DNA of 52,044 nucleotides from a virus, in IMG/VR virus record IMGVR_UViG_3300030329_005741, positions 1 to 52,044 of that record. One strand, given 5' to 3'. Position numbers and translations under genes: made by a program. A model generated the notes under the pieces. That model was given only the letters and a program-made list of their open reading frames with translations. It made no database searches and was not told the DNA's origin. This document shows positions 9,417 through 17,234 of this stretch, piece after piece. The first letter of the stretch is position 1, and each line of letters begins with the position of its first letter.

Positions 9417-10571
9417 TTACACAATCAAACCGAGGATTGCACGAGCGTCGATGCAAATACGTCCCTCTTCGAGGAATCCGTAAAAGCCAGTCTTCTCAAC
9501 ACGACTTCCGTACATGTTGAACTGCTCATCAGGGAGAGCCCTGAATGTGCCGTCGCCTCCACTGTCATGCTGACGAGCAACAGGACGAATGAATGCGCCA
9601 CGGGAATTATCAATACCTACAAGAATTTGATGAGTATCAACATCCCACGCTTGCGATCCACCAGTGTTAGAATCAACGTCGTCAGTGATTGCTTCCAAGT
9701 TATCGGTAGCAGAAGTGACAGCTAATTCACCGAATAGCTTGTTGTACTTCTTGCTAGCGCCAAACTCTACCAACTCAATGAGGTTAACTCCATAGATGGA
9801 CTGCATACCAGCGTTACGATAGATATCTTCACGGATATTGTCAGACAATGTCTGATCGAAGTCCTGACTCGCACCAGTGGTATTGATCGGGTTGTAAGCA
9901 AACGCCCGAACTTTCTCCATAATCTCAGGGCTGACATATAAATCAGTGATCCCGTTTGAGTAAGGGGCAATCGGAGTGTTTCCGGAATAAGATTCGTTGA
10001 GTCTCTTATTGAGAGTCATCATCTTATTGAGGTCAGCTAAAACAAAGTCGCCAGTAGTGGTTGCGCGAGCAACGTGCTTGAGACTATTTGTTTCTGCGTC
10101 TGCTAGGGATTTCATAACTACTGCCCAAGCATTTCTTTCCTGCTTGATTAGTACCTCGTTAGCCATTCTTTCAATGGCTTTGCTGATTACGTCAAGACGA
10201 GCACGACGAGCATAACGCTTGTTGAAACTCACAGCCGAATCTAAACGATAGGTTGCGATCTTGACTTCTTTCATACCCTCGACTTGCGAAGTGGGTAGAC
10301 CACCAGCCATATGCTGACTCCATACGGTTACATAGCCTTCGCCTTCGCCGTAATAAAGATCGAGAGGATAGCTAGGGCTATCGTCCTCGTCAAACTGAGA
10401 GTCAACAAAGATATTGCTTGCAGTTCCTGCGGTAAGCAAAACCTTCTGAATAACTGGTCCAAGAAAAGCTGCAAAAGCTTCCTGCGCCTCGCGAGCGGTG
10501 GAAGGATCTTTCGATCCCATAGCTTTAACAAGTTCTACTTGTTCTGGAGTATTTTTAAGTTTTAATTTCAT
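9417..10571 (-). CDS. Major capsid protein, HK97-fold type
   Basis: A 384-residue protein in the canonical place after protease/scaffold and a small virion gene. The N-terminal third is helical and charged. The middle has the phage capsid pattern of a conserved Arg-rich helix (SFNKRYARRARLDVISKAIERMANEV) and a region naming a binding loop (DLYVSPEIMEKVRAFAYNP). The C-terminal third is beta-rich and ends in YGFLEEGRICIDARAILGLIV, typical of axial-domain ends. A strong SD (AAGGAG) sits ten bases before the ATG, and a strong terminator follows, as expected for the most abundant virion protein. The HK97 fold is inferred from context and layout. Confidence 0.85.
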   Translation of the reverse strand: MKLKLKNTPEQVELVKAMGSKDPSTAREAQEAFAAFLGPVIQKVLLTAGTASNIFVDSQFDEDDSPSYPLDLYYGEGEGYVTVWSQHMAGGLPTSQVEGMKEVKIATYRLDSAVSFNKRYARRARLDVISKAIERMANEVLIKQERNAWAVVMKSLADAETNSLKHVARATTTGDFVLADLNKMMTLNKRLNESYSGNTPIAPYSNGITDLYVSPEIMEKVRAFAYNPINTTGASQDFDQTLSDNIREDIYRNAGMQSIYGVNLIELVEFGASKKYNKLFGELAVTSATDNLEAITDDVDSNTGGSQAWDVDTHQILVGIDNSRGAFIRPVARQHDSGGDGTFRALPDEQFNMYGSRVEKTGFYGFLEEGRICIDARAILGLIV

Positions 10572-10595
10572 TATATTAATTCTCCTTAATTAGGT

Positions 10596-11204
10596 TTAGT
10601 TACCGTTAGGGGTAATATCTAGTTGTACCAGAACCAAATTCCCTGATGCCGGGTTGTTACCCAAAGTAGTTCCTACGATTGTATCGGAAGTACCAATATT
10701 CAATGAAGTCCACTCACCGTTATTTGCAACAGTAAGAGAGGCTCCAGCGTTAAAGGTTTCCGCAGCAAGTGCAGCACTTTCCAACAAGAAAATACCACGC
10801 GTTACAATAGGAACGGCTTGGCCGGGAATTACAGCTTCCAACTCAGAAGCTTTTCTGGGGTTATATTTAAGTTGCTCACCGTTTTCGTCAACAACAGCTA
10901 CATCATGTAGCAGCATTCCGATAACGGGACCGTTAGCATCAGCAATTTCTACCTTGGCTTTTACACCGTAGCGCTGGCTTGTTACGTTCTGGGGATCTAA
11001 AGTCCCAGCCGATTCGAGCATAGAAAGCTCGTCGTCATTGTGCCATCCGGCGCTCGAAAGCTGAACGAGCGTTCCCTTTGTTACTCTCCCATCCCAAGAT
11101 GTAGAGAGATTTGGGAAACCGTCCACGTTGGTGGCTGTGTCAAGGGCGAATAAATTAATAACGTCCTTTTCATCATAATCTCTAAATGGTCTTAAGTTTG
11201 CCAT
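10596..11204 (-). CDS. Putative head decoration / capsid-stabilising protein
   Basis: A 202-residue, beta-rich, Ala/Gly/Asn/Thr-rich protein with no strong motif. It lies between the protease-scaffold gene and the major capsid gene, a common place for decoration (gpD-like) proteins. The start is supported by AAGGAG ten bases before ATG, the same RBS layout as the capsid gene, which suggests similarly high expression. The segment ELEAVIPGQAVPIVTRGIF resembles small beta-barrel decoration proteins, but the link is weak. The function is inferred from position. Confidence 0.6.
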   Translation of the reverse strand: MANLRPFRDYDEKDVINLFALDTATNVDGFPNLSTSWDGRVTKGTLVQLSSAGWHNDDELSMLESAGTLDPQNVTSQRYGVKAKVEIADANGPVIGMLLHDVAVVDENGEQLKYNPRKASELEAVIPGQAVPIVTRGIFLLESAALAAETFNAGASLTVANNGEWTSLNIGTSDTIVGTTLGNNPASGNLVLVQLDITPNGN

Positions 11205-11227
11205 AATATGTTTTCTCCTTTAAATAA

Positions 11228-11881
11228 TTATTTAAGTTCAAACTGGTCCAAATCAAAAGCTTTACGGTACTTGTCCATAAGGCTTTCGTCCTCGGCCTGA
11301 ATGGAGTTAGGGATTTCGCCATCAACCTTTTCGGCTTCATCAACCGCAGTTTCAACAACGTTTTCCTTCACCTCTTCTTCAGAAGCTTTGGTTTCTTCCA
11401 GTTTCTTATTTTCTTCAGCCTTGGCCTCTTCGGCTTCGGCTTGAGCTTTGATCGCAGCTTTTGACTTACTTTTCAAAAGAACTGAAATTTTCTTTTGGTA
11501 AGATTCAAAACCTTCTTTATCCATATCTTTAATGTCAGAAGCAATGACTTCACGATCTTCATCGTTAAGTTCATATTCTTCGTCGAGCAAAGACATGCGC
11601 TCGTTGAATTTAGCTTCGGCTTCTCTTTTAGCTTTTTCTTCTTCGAGGTCTACCAAAGTTTTTTCAACTTCTGTGAGCTTCGTTTTGAGATCTTCGTGTT
11701 CCTTGGAAAGGGTTTCACGCTGCTCTCTTGACTCTTCGAGATCTGCCTTGAGCTTGTCGCTCTCTTCGGCATATTTCTCAGAGGCTTGCTTTAGCTCTTC
11801 CTCGATAAAGTCAGCCACAACAGAAGCTTCGACTGTTTGCAACAAGTCGTTAGTTATGTCGTTTACTGATTTTATTTTCAT
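11228..11881 (-). CDS. Nested scaffold protein from an internal start
   Basis: ATG at 11881 is in frame with the protease (residue 288) and is preceded by AAAGGAGAA, with AAGGAG about 12 bases upstream, the best SD inside the gene. The resulting 217-residue product starts MKIKSVNDITNDLL and is almost all Glu/Lys/Ala coiled coil ending in MDKYRKAFDLDQFELK. This copies the lambda C/Nu3 arrangement, where a protease-scaffold and a free scaffold share a C-terminus. Production of the short form is inference from the start site. Confidence 0.65.
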   Translation of the reverse strand: MKIKSVNDITNDLLQTVEASVVADFIEEELKQASEKYAEESDKLKADLEESREQRETLSKEHEDLKTKLTEVEKTLVDLEEEKAKREAEAKFNERMSLLDEEYELNDEDREVIASDIKDMDKEGFESYQKKISVLLKSKSKAAIKAQAEAEEAKAEENKKLEETKASEEEVKENVVETAVDEAEKVDGEIPNSIQAEDESLMDKYRKAFDLDQFELK

Positions 11882-12742
11882 AGTAGTAGTGTTCTCCTTT
11901 GAAATTACATTTTTTTCATCGTTTTGTGAAATATTATTGATCTTTTCTGGGGTTTTTGCTAAAGTTTTTTCTTCTTCTTTATCTTCCGTTTTCTCTTCAG
12001 CCTTAGACTCTACGATAACTCCCATTACGTCTGCCGCAGGATTTTCAGTTAAGCCAATCCCCAAGGGAACAACCTCTCCAACAACCTGTCTATAACATTT
12101 TGTATTTTCATCTACCTCTTCACTTCCCCCAAAGGCCTTTAAGCGATCTTGAAGCTTTTCAATATCTTCTTCTCCGGCAATTATTTCTCCATTTTCAATG
12201 TTTTTATCTTCATTTTTTAGTAAAATTATATTAAAATCTGAAAACCCTAATTCCCAGCTTGCAGAAATCGCCATATAATTGTCACTAGTTGGATCGCTGG
12301 CTTCTTCAATTAATTCAGCTAAATCATTATTAACAACTTTCCAAAATACTCCTCCCAAGGTAATGTTAAAAGGTCCGGTGTCCTTAGAAACCTTTTCTAA
12401 GTCTAATGGTCTGTCTGTTCCAAATTCGCTAAACCCAGCAGTTAAAATAACTCCTACGACTCGCTCTCTATTATGCTCAATATTAATTGGCTTATTTACA
12501 AAGTTCTCGTAAATCTTAGCAGCGGTCTCAGTATCAATTACATCCCCGTTCTTATTGACCCGATTTACTACGCAAGCATTAAAGGCTATGGGTAAAAGGT
12601 CTACGTTTTCGTCGGTGTCAACATTTGGAATAAAATCGCCAATATCGGCAAGAGAAGCTAAGGCAAGGTATTTATCTTTCTCTTCAGACACTAAAGGTTT
12701 AATAGTCGAGCTAAAGATTGTTTTATATTTGAAATCTTTCAT
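11228..12742 (-). CDS. Prohead protease fused to scaffold
   Basis: A 504-residue protein. The first about 230 residues form a capsid-maturation serine protease of the S78/herpesvirus-assemblin type: the region NKPINIEHNRERVVGVI carries the likely catalytic His90, and DNYMAISASWELGF carries the likely catalytic Ser (160 or 162). Residues about 240-500 are a highly charged Glu/Lys coiled coil, as in scaffolding proteins. In lambda and relatives the scaffold is also made separately from an internal start; an in-frame ATG with SD is present here (see next entry). The SD AAAGG precedes the ATG by six bases. It would cleave scaffold and capsid N-termini during maturation. Confidence 0.85.
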   Translation of the reverse strand: MKDFKYKTIFSSTIKPLVSEEKDKYLALASLADIGDFIPNVDTDENVDLLPIAFNACVVNRVNKNGDVIDTETAAKIYENFVNKPINIEHNRERVVGVILTAGFSEFGTDRPLDLEKVSKDTGPFNITLGGVFWKVVNNDLAELIEEASDPTSDNYMAISASWELGFSDFNIILLKNEDKNIENGEIIAGEEDIEKLQDRLKAFGGSEEVDENTKCYRQVVGEVVPLGIGLTENPAADVMGVIVESKAEEKTEDKEEEKTLAKTPEKINNISQNDEKNVISKENTTTMKIKSVNDITNDLLQTVEASVVADFIEEELKQASEKYAEESDKLKADLEESREQRETLSKEHEDLKTKLTEVEKTLVDLEEEKAKREAEAKFNERMSLLDEEYELNDEDREVIASDIKDMDKEGFESYQKKISVLLKSKSKAAIKAQAEAEEAKAEENKKLEETKASEEEVKENVVETAVDEAEKVDGEIPNSIQAEDESLMDKYRKAFDLDQFELK

Positions 12743-12751
12743 AATTAACCT

Positions 12752-13504
12752 TTACCAAGGACGGCGCATACCTTCCATAAGTTCTAGCTGATCGGGGGTC
12801 TTTTCTAGAATATCGCCCTTCATCCAATTCATGCCTTCGTTTATAGTTCTATAAGCGAAAACGCAACCCAACTCATCTTCTTCTTCGCTGGGCTTATCGT
12901 TCGCCCTCATCCTTAAGGCTCTTATTTGTCTTACTCCAATAATTTCCCCTTGGCTCCCAAAGTGATCGCAATCAGGGTTAACGTTTTCTACAATATCTCC
13001 AACATTAAACTTATTCATACCCATCATTTTACGAGGTCCAAACGCATTAACTTTATTCCAAAGTTCTGAATAATCTTTATCTTCAGAAGCGTGAGTTCTG
13101 TCGTCATGGCCGATTGGATGATCTACTTCTCTTAGCTCTACAGCATCAGGAACATCTTCCATGGTTCTATTTGAAGAATTTTGAGGTAATTTGACTTCTT
13201 TTTCTGAAATTTCCCATTGCGGGTCAGCAGCTACGGTCTCTACTTCTGATAATTCGGGAAGAACTTTTAAGAGACGAAGTTCGCAGTCAAAATTTGTAAA
13301 TTCATCTTTACCTTCATTACCCCAATCATAACCTAAAGCATTTAAATATCTTTTAAGTTGCTCTTGACTGGAAAAAAGTACTTTTACAAAGGCGTCATTT
13401 TCGTCTTTGGCAAAAAGCGCATAACCATCTCCATAAGGAAAAGGCTTGTGTAAAACATCTTTTTCTTTCATTTGTTTAATATTCTTTGTGAAATCAATAT
13501 GCAT
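12752..13504 (-). CDS. Conserved-type virion-module protein with C-terminal SH3/KOW-like segment
   Basis: A 250-residue protein between the protease and the portal side of the head module. The N-terminal half is mixed, and the middle is acidic. Residues about 165-240 (KFNVGDIVENVNPDCDHFGSQG ... WMKGDILEKTPDQLEL, split here) read as a small beta-barrel of SH3/KOW type: a GDIV strand, a Gly turn, then a hydrophobic strand. GGGGAG eight bases before ATG is a good RBS. I do not recognise the family. A head or neck assembly role is inferred from the operon only. Confidence 0.6.
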   Translation of the reverse strand: MHIDFTKNIKQMKEKDVLHKPFPYGDGYALFAKDENDAFVKVLFSSQEQLKRYLNALGYDWGNEGKDEFTNFDCELRLLKVLPELSEVETVAADPQWEISEKEVKLPQNSSNRTMEDVPDAVELREVDHPIGHDDRTHASEDKDYSELWNKVNAFGPRKMMGMNKFNVGDIVENVNPDCDHFGSQGEIIGVRQIRALRMRANDKPSEEEDELGCVFAYRTINEGMNWMKGDILEKTPDQLELMEGMRRPW

Positions 13505-13507
13505 ATT

Positions 13508-14023
13508 TTAATCTCCCCAAGTTGGTTTTATCGGCTCGTATTCTAAATAAAGATCATCGGGATCTTCATAATTATAATCTAAATTTTTTTCTTCTATTTC
13601 TTTCTGAGCTTTTTCAAAATCTGATTCACTGGGAACCCAAGACTCGGATATGTCGATAAAATTTGAAACAGTTTTACAATTTAAGGACTCCAATTGAAGT
13701 TCGGTCATGGATTCGGATGTTTTGTCGTTAGCTTTTTTGATCATCTTTTCCCCCGCCTTAAGCCTGATAAACATATTCACCCTTGCTAAGGCTGATAGAT
13801 TAATATTGTGAGCCCCCTCTTCTTTTGATAATCTAGCGGAATGACAGTATACTTTTTTAAGCTGAAGCATTGTTAGGGAAGCGTCATTTTCGCTGGAAAA
13901 AGCACCAGCTTTGTCTTGGAGAAGATCTACAAGTCTAGTGGAGAAAGATATCATATCTTCCTCTTTTTTCTGAGCCTCTTTTGGGGGCTCTATTTCTATG
14001 CCTTCAATATCTAATTTTTTCAT
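13508..14023 (-). CDS. Hypothetical head-module protein
   Basis: A 171-residue, mostly helical acidic protein, starting MKKLDIEGIEIEPPKEAQKK. I chose ATG 14023 over an upstream GTG at 14056 because GGGAAG lies upstream of the ATG and the extra residues look like leader. The sequence has long amphipathic helices (about 20-110) and an acidic C-terminus rich in Asp/Tyr. It is four bases from the next gene and shares its operon. The function is not recognised. Confidence 0.6.
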   Translation of the reverse strand: MKKLDIEGIEIEPPKEAQKKEEDMISFSTRLVDLLQDKAGAFSSENDASLTMLQLKKVYCHSARLSKEEGAHNINLSALARVNMFIRLKAGEKMIKKANDKTSESMTELQLESLNCKTVSNFIDISESWVPSESDFEKAQKEIEEKNLDYNYEDPDDLYLEYEPIKPTWGD

Positions 14024-14100
14024 GAAAAAAATCTTCCCTACATATAAGGAATACACTATTTCTTAGTTAAAATGCCTAATATTTTTTTAAAATATTTACC

Positions 14101-14607
14101 TTATTTTTTGATAAGGTATATTTCCTTAATAATCGTTTGTTTTCCAAAAAAAGTTTTTATATTTTTATCCACGGGGAAACACATCCAATGGTAATTTAAG
14201 TCTCCCTTTTGCTTAATTAAAACTAATGCCGTATCCTCATATTTGTTTAGATCCTCTAGCGCTTTAATGTTGACGATAGTAAAGCCATTTTTCTTTAAAA
14301 TCTCTTTTAATTCTTGGGGGAAAGTTATTTTCCTTGCGTCACGCACAAACACAGACATCAGATCTCTCATAAGATTGCTGCAAGATTTATCGCTTTGAAT
14401 TATGTGGCTTATAGTTTCGCGGGAAATATTGACGCCGAATCTTCCGAAAGCTTTCTGAATTGCTTCTGGACCACAGCTATGAACGTGGAGTGGGTCTAAA
14501 TTTGATCGCCTCAAATCTTTGACATACGCGGGGTCTCGGGAACTTTTCAATAATCCGCATCCCGAAAAGAGAAATAAAAAAGCTATTAGGATTGTTGTAA
14601 GTTTCAT
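14101..14607 (-). CDS. Lipoprotein with a C39/papain-like peptidase domain
   Basis: A 168-residue protein. The N-terminus is a lipoprotein signal: Lys2, hydrophobic stretch, then lipobox L13-F-S-G-C17. The mature part has the layout of a C39-type cysteine peptidase: HVHSCGPEAIQKAFGRFG with candidate nucleophile Cys45, then NYHWMCFPVDKN with His140 and Asp147. A lipid anchor would place it in the host envelope after infection, since phage particles carry no lipid. Roles could include cutting of a host envelope peptide or superinfection exclusion; both are inference. SD AAGGTG precedes the ATG. The gene sits in the head operon, an unusual place. Confidence 0.6.
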   Translation of the reverse strand: MKLTTILIAFLFLFSGCGLLKSSRDPAYVKDLRRSNLDPLHVHSCGPEAIQKAFGRFGVNISRETISHIIQSDKSCSNLMRDLMSVFVRDARKITFPQELKEILKKNGFTIVNIKALEDLNKYEDTALVLIKQKGDLNYHWMCFPVDKNIKTFFGKQTIIKEIYLIKK

Positions 14608-14623
14608 CCATAAAAATTACACC

Positions 14624-15412
14624 TTATTTTAACAAGTTTAGTAATTTATTTGGATACTTAAAATCGTATATATTTTTAAAAGCGATTATTTTGTTAGACC
14701 CCCGATAGTCTATATGCGAATTAAAATCTATGTCTTCCAAAAGATTAATTAAATCTCCTTGTGACGCAGGATTTTCTTTTGACAAGTTTTTTATTTCCAT
14801 GTCTAAGGTTTTTATGTCCTGCTTGAAATAATCATAACATTTACTCCTGTAGGTTAAGATCCTATAAAACGCATCTGAATTTTTTTCTTTATATAAATTC
14901 AAAAGTTCTCCTTCGCTTAAGAAAATGTCATGATAGATGGAGGAAGCGTAAGTTATTAAATCTCCCGTGCCAGAGAAGTCTAAGTCAAAAATTCCAACCT
15001 TATCAAAAAAATCTCTATTTACCACGGATGGAGATTTGTGTTTTAGTTTATTATTTAATCTTACTAATTTATATTCTTCCAAAAGCCAAGAAGCTTTTTC
15101 AGCCCAACGGTTGTCTGATATTAATAGATCATTATTAAGCCAAGCTATTTTTTTGTATCGCTGCGGAATCTTTGAAGAAAGTACGTTTAGAGCGTTTCCT
15201 TCTATCAAAGCTGGTAATAAAATCCTTTCTAAAAAATAACCTTCGTCACATATTTTTGAAAGCTTAGGTCTTTCTCCCTCGGGAACAATTTCTATTGTGA
15301 AAAGGGGAACGCCTTGAGATTCTAACTTTTCCTTAAACTCAATGAAGTTTTTTACTTTGCTAGAGTCATTGCAAAAATCAAAGAAGCAAGTTATTGCGGC
15401 GAGATCATTCAT
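14624..15412 (-). CDS. Glycosyltransferase-like protein (GT-A type)
   Basis: A 262-residue protein. The core QRYKKIAWLNNDLLISDNRW followed by AEKASWLLEEYKLVRL has the pattern of a phage GT-A family in which the D-x-D-like element follows a hydrophobic strand (WLNNDLLI). The region VGIFDLDFSGTGD resembles the second acceptor-side motif (G-x-GD) of the same family. The N-terminus, AAITCFFDFCN, is a first beta strand. It overlaps the PAP2 gene by eight bases, so the two are translationally coupled. It likely adds a sugar to a virion or host-surface target; donor and acceptor are unknown. Confidence 0.55.
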   Translation of the reverse strand: MNDLAAITCFFDFCNDSSKVKNFIEFKEKLESQGVPLFTIEIVPEGERPKLSKICDEGYFLERILLPALIEGNALNVLSSKIPQRYKKIAWLNNDLLISDNRWAEKASWLLEEYKLVRLNNKLKHKSPSVVNRDFFDKVGIFDLDFSGTGDLITYASSIYHDIFLSEGELLNLYKEKNSDAFYRILTYRSKCYDYFKQDIKTLDMEIKNLSKENPASQGDLINLLEDIDFNSHIDYRGSNKIIAFKNIYDFKYPNKLLNLLK

Positions 15413-16091
15413 TTAGCGAGTAGCTTAAATAAGCTGGCATTAAAACCTGATTAACTAAAATCTTCGAATATTCGTTATCACTTTGAAAATGGACTCCTTC
15501 TTTTATTCTAGATTTGCCGACTGTTTCAGCTATTCTTAAAAATTCTTTTTCTGCCGCAGGGTGAAAATAACCACAGATATTAGCAGCCAAAAAGGCAGAC
15601 GCAGTATGACCGCTTGGGTATGAGGGGGTATTTGCAGTGCCCTTGTTTTGCATTTTTTTATCAAAGTTTATATCAATCTCGTGATATTCAGACAATTGAT
15701 ACGGCCTTGCTCTTTTGTAAAACATTTTCATCCTCATAATGAAAACATTTACGTCTTCCATTACTTGGGAAATTTTATATTCTTTTTTGCTATCTCCTCC
15801 GTATATTTTATCGCAAAAGTCTGTAACTATTCCATCAGGATAATCATCACATTTTTTTAATAAGCTTTCTGATGGAGTCCACTCTTCTTGAAATGATTTT
15901 ATAAAATAAAGCTCTTCTTTGGTAGAAGTGCTAGAATTTTTTGGAGGTTCAATAATTGGAACTTCATCAAAATTGATTTTCAAAACTTGAAAAGAATTAT
16001 TGGCTTGTTTGGATAACTCTTCCCTAGTTTCTTCGTAAGTGATTTTATCTACATCAAAGGCGCGTATCTTAGATGTAAAGTCAATTTCCAT
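15405..16091 (-). CDS. PAP2-superfamily phosphatase
   Basis: A 228-residue protein with all three active-site motifs of the PAP2/acid phosphatase superfamily: K122-x6-R129-P130 (KMFYKRARP), P159-S-G-H162 (SYPSGHTAS) and S194-R-x5-H201-x3-D205 (KSRIKEGVHFQSD). No transmembrane helices are seen, so it resembles soluble class A acid phosphatases or vanadium haloperoxidase-like members, not membrane lipid phosphatases. It would release phosphate from a small or lipid-head substrate. It lies between a tubulin-like gene and a glycosyltransferase-like gene inside the head operon and overlaps the latter by eight bases. Confidence 0.85.
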   Translation of the reverse strand: MEIDFTSKIRAFDVDKITYEETREELSKQANNSFQVLKINFDEVPIIEPPKNSSTSTKEELYFIKSFQEEWTPSESLLKKCDDYPDGIVTDFCDKIYGGDSKKEYKISQVMEDVNVFIMRMKMFYKRARPYQLSEYHEIDINFDKKMQNKGTANTPSYPSGHTASAFLAANICGYFHPAAEKEFLRIAETVGKSRIKEGVHFQSDNEYSKILVNQVLMPAYLSYSLNE

Positions 16092-16099
16092 AAAAGCCC

Positions 16100-17233
16100 T
16101 TATCTATAAGTTGGATTATTTAATCCACCAATAGCGGTAAAGATCATTAAGTTCGGTTTATCTCCACTATAAATCCCTCTATGCACCATACTTCCTTGTC
16201 TAAGTATTCTGTTTAACTGGTCAAGCGCTTGATCAATATGGCTCTGGGGAAGTTTGTCTAATATTTCTTTTCCAGCTATAACTATAGTTCCAGCTACGTT
16301 GCCCGTGGATATATCCACGCTTCCAGATAATAAACTATTTTTTAGATTATCTCTAACTACTCTAGATAAAGCTACAGGATCTTCCCAGTTTTTAACGGGG
16401 GATACTCCAAAAGCTACGGTCCCAGAATCTAAGATCGTTTTATAATCGTTTTTATCGAAAGATGAATAAGAACTATCTTTGCTGGAAGTTAAATTGTATA
16501 AATTAAAAAGTCCAGCCATGCTAGAATTTGCGGTAGTCCAAAATTTAGATATAGGAAGATTGGGGTATAATTGACTTATTTTTTCGTTATCTAAAATTAT
16601 GAGGGGAGAAACTAGCCCCTTAGCTTTAAGATTATTAACTTGAGCCAAAGCGCTTACCGCGTTCTGGTGAACCTTTTGCCCTTCCGATTTTCTCGGTAAA
16701 GTTAAAATCACCCCGACCTTTTTCGAGCCAGTGTTTAAACTAACTTGAAGATCATGGGCTGTCTCAATTAGCGGCCCAACGGTTCCTGATCCAGAACCTC
16801 CGCCAGCACCAGCACAAACGAATATCCTATCGAATTCCTCTCCAAAAGAATAACGCATAAAATCTAAAACATCTTCTTTCTTTTCTAAAAATTTTTCTCT
16901 AGCCAATTCTGGTTGTTTGCCCGCGCCACCGTCGCCAATGCAAAGCTTATTCTCCAAAGAAACAGTGTTGAGATCTTGTTCTGCCGTATTAAGAACGGCG
17001 ACTCTATTGTAACCCAAGCTCTTGAACGTTTCCGCTATTCTTGACCCGCCTTGCCCTGCTCCAATAAAAGCAAACTTAAAAGAAACATTAATATCGTCCT
17101 CTATGACATTTTTGTATACAGCTTCTTGTTCTTCATTTGGCTCAGGCATAACCATTCCATCAGAAAAAGAAATATCCACATCTTCATTGTACATATTTTT
17201 AATTTGATTGTCTTTATCTAGATTTTCTTCCAT
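16100..17233 (-). CDS. Tubulin/FtsZ-like GTPase
   Basis: A 377-residue protein with the tubulin-family signature GGGSGSG at residues 144-150 (CAGAGGGSGSGTVGP) and an early nucleotide-loop GAGQGGSR (58-65), each after a hydrophobic strand. The first 50 residues are an acidic extension. Phage tubulins such as PhuZ form filaments that place the replicating DNA or move capsids in the cell. Here the gene lies directly next to the portal gene (the ATG lies one base past the portal stop codon), so it may act in capsid placement or DNA delivery to heads; this is inference. SD AGAAGGA precedes the ATG. Confidence 0.85.
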   Translation of the reverse strand: MEENLDKDNQIKNMYNEDVDISFSDGMVMPEPNEEQEAVYKNVIEDDINVSFKFAFIGAGQGGSRIAETFKSLGYNRVAVLNTAEQDLNTVSLENKLCIGDGGAGKQPELAREKFLEKKEDVLDFMRYSFGEEFDRIFVCAGAGGGSGSGTVGPLIETAHDLQVSLNTGSKKVGVILTLPRKSEGQKVHQNAVSALAQVNNLKAKGLVSPLIILDNEKISQLYPNLPISKFWTTANSSMAGLFNLYNLTSSKDSSYSSFDKNDYKTILDSGTVAFGVSPVKNWEDPVALSRVVRDNLKNSLLSGSVDISTGNVAGTIVIAGKEILDKLPQSHIDQALDQLNRILRQGSMVHRGIYSGDKPNLMIFTAIGGLNNPTYR

Positions 17234-17234
17234 A

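Noticed and set aside
9425-10215. Minor ORFs within the capsid gene
   Set aside because: They are other-frame shadows of the major capsid protein gene, without RBS.
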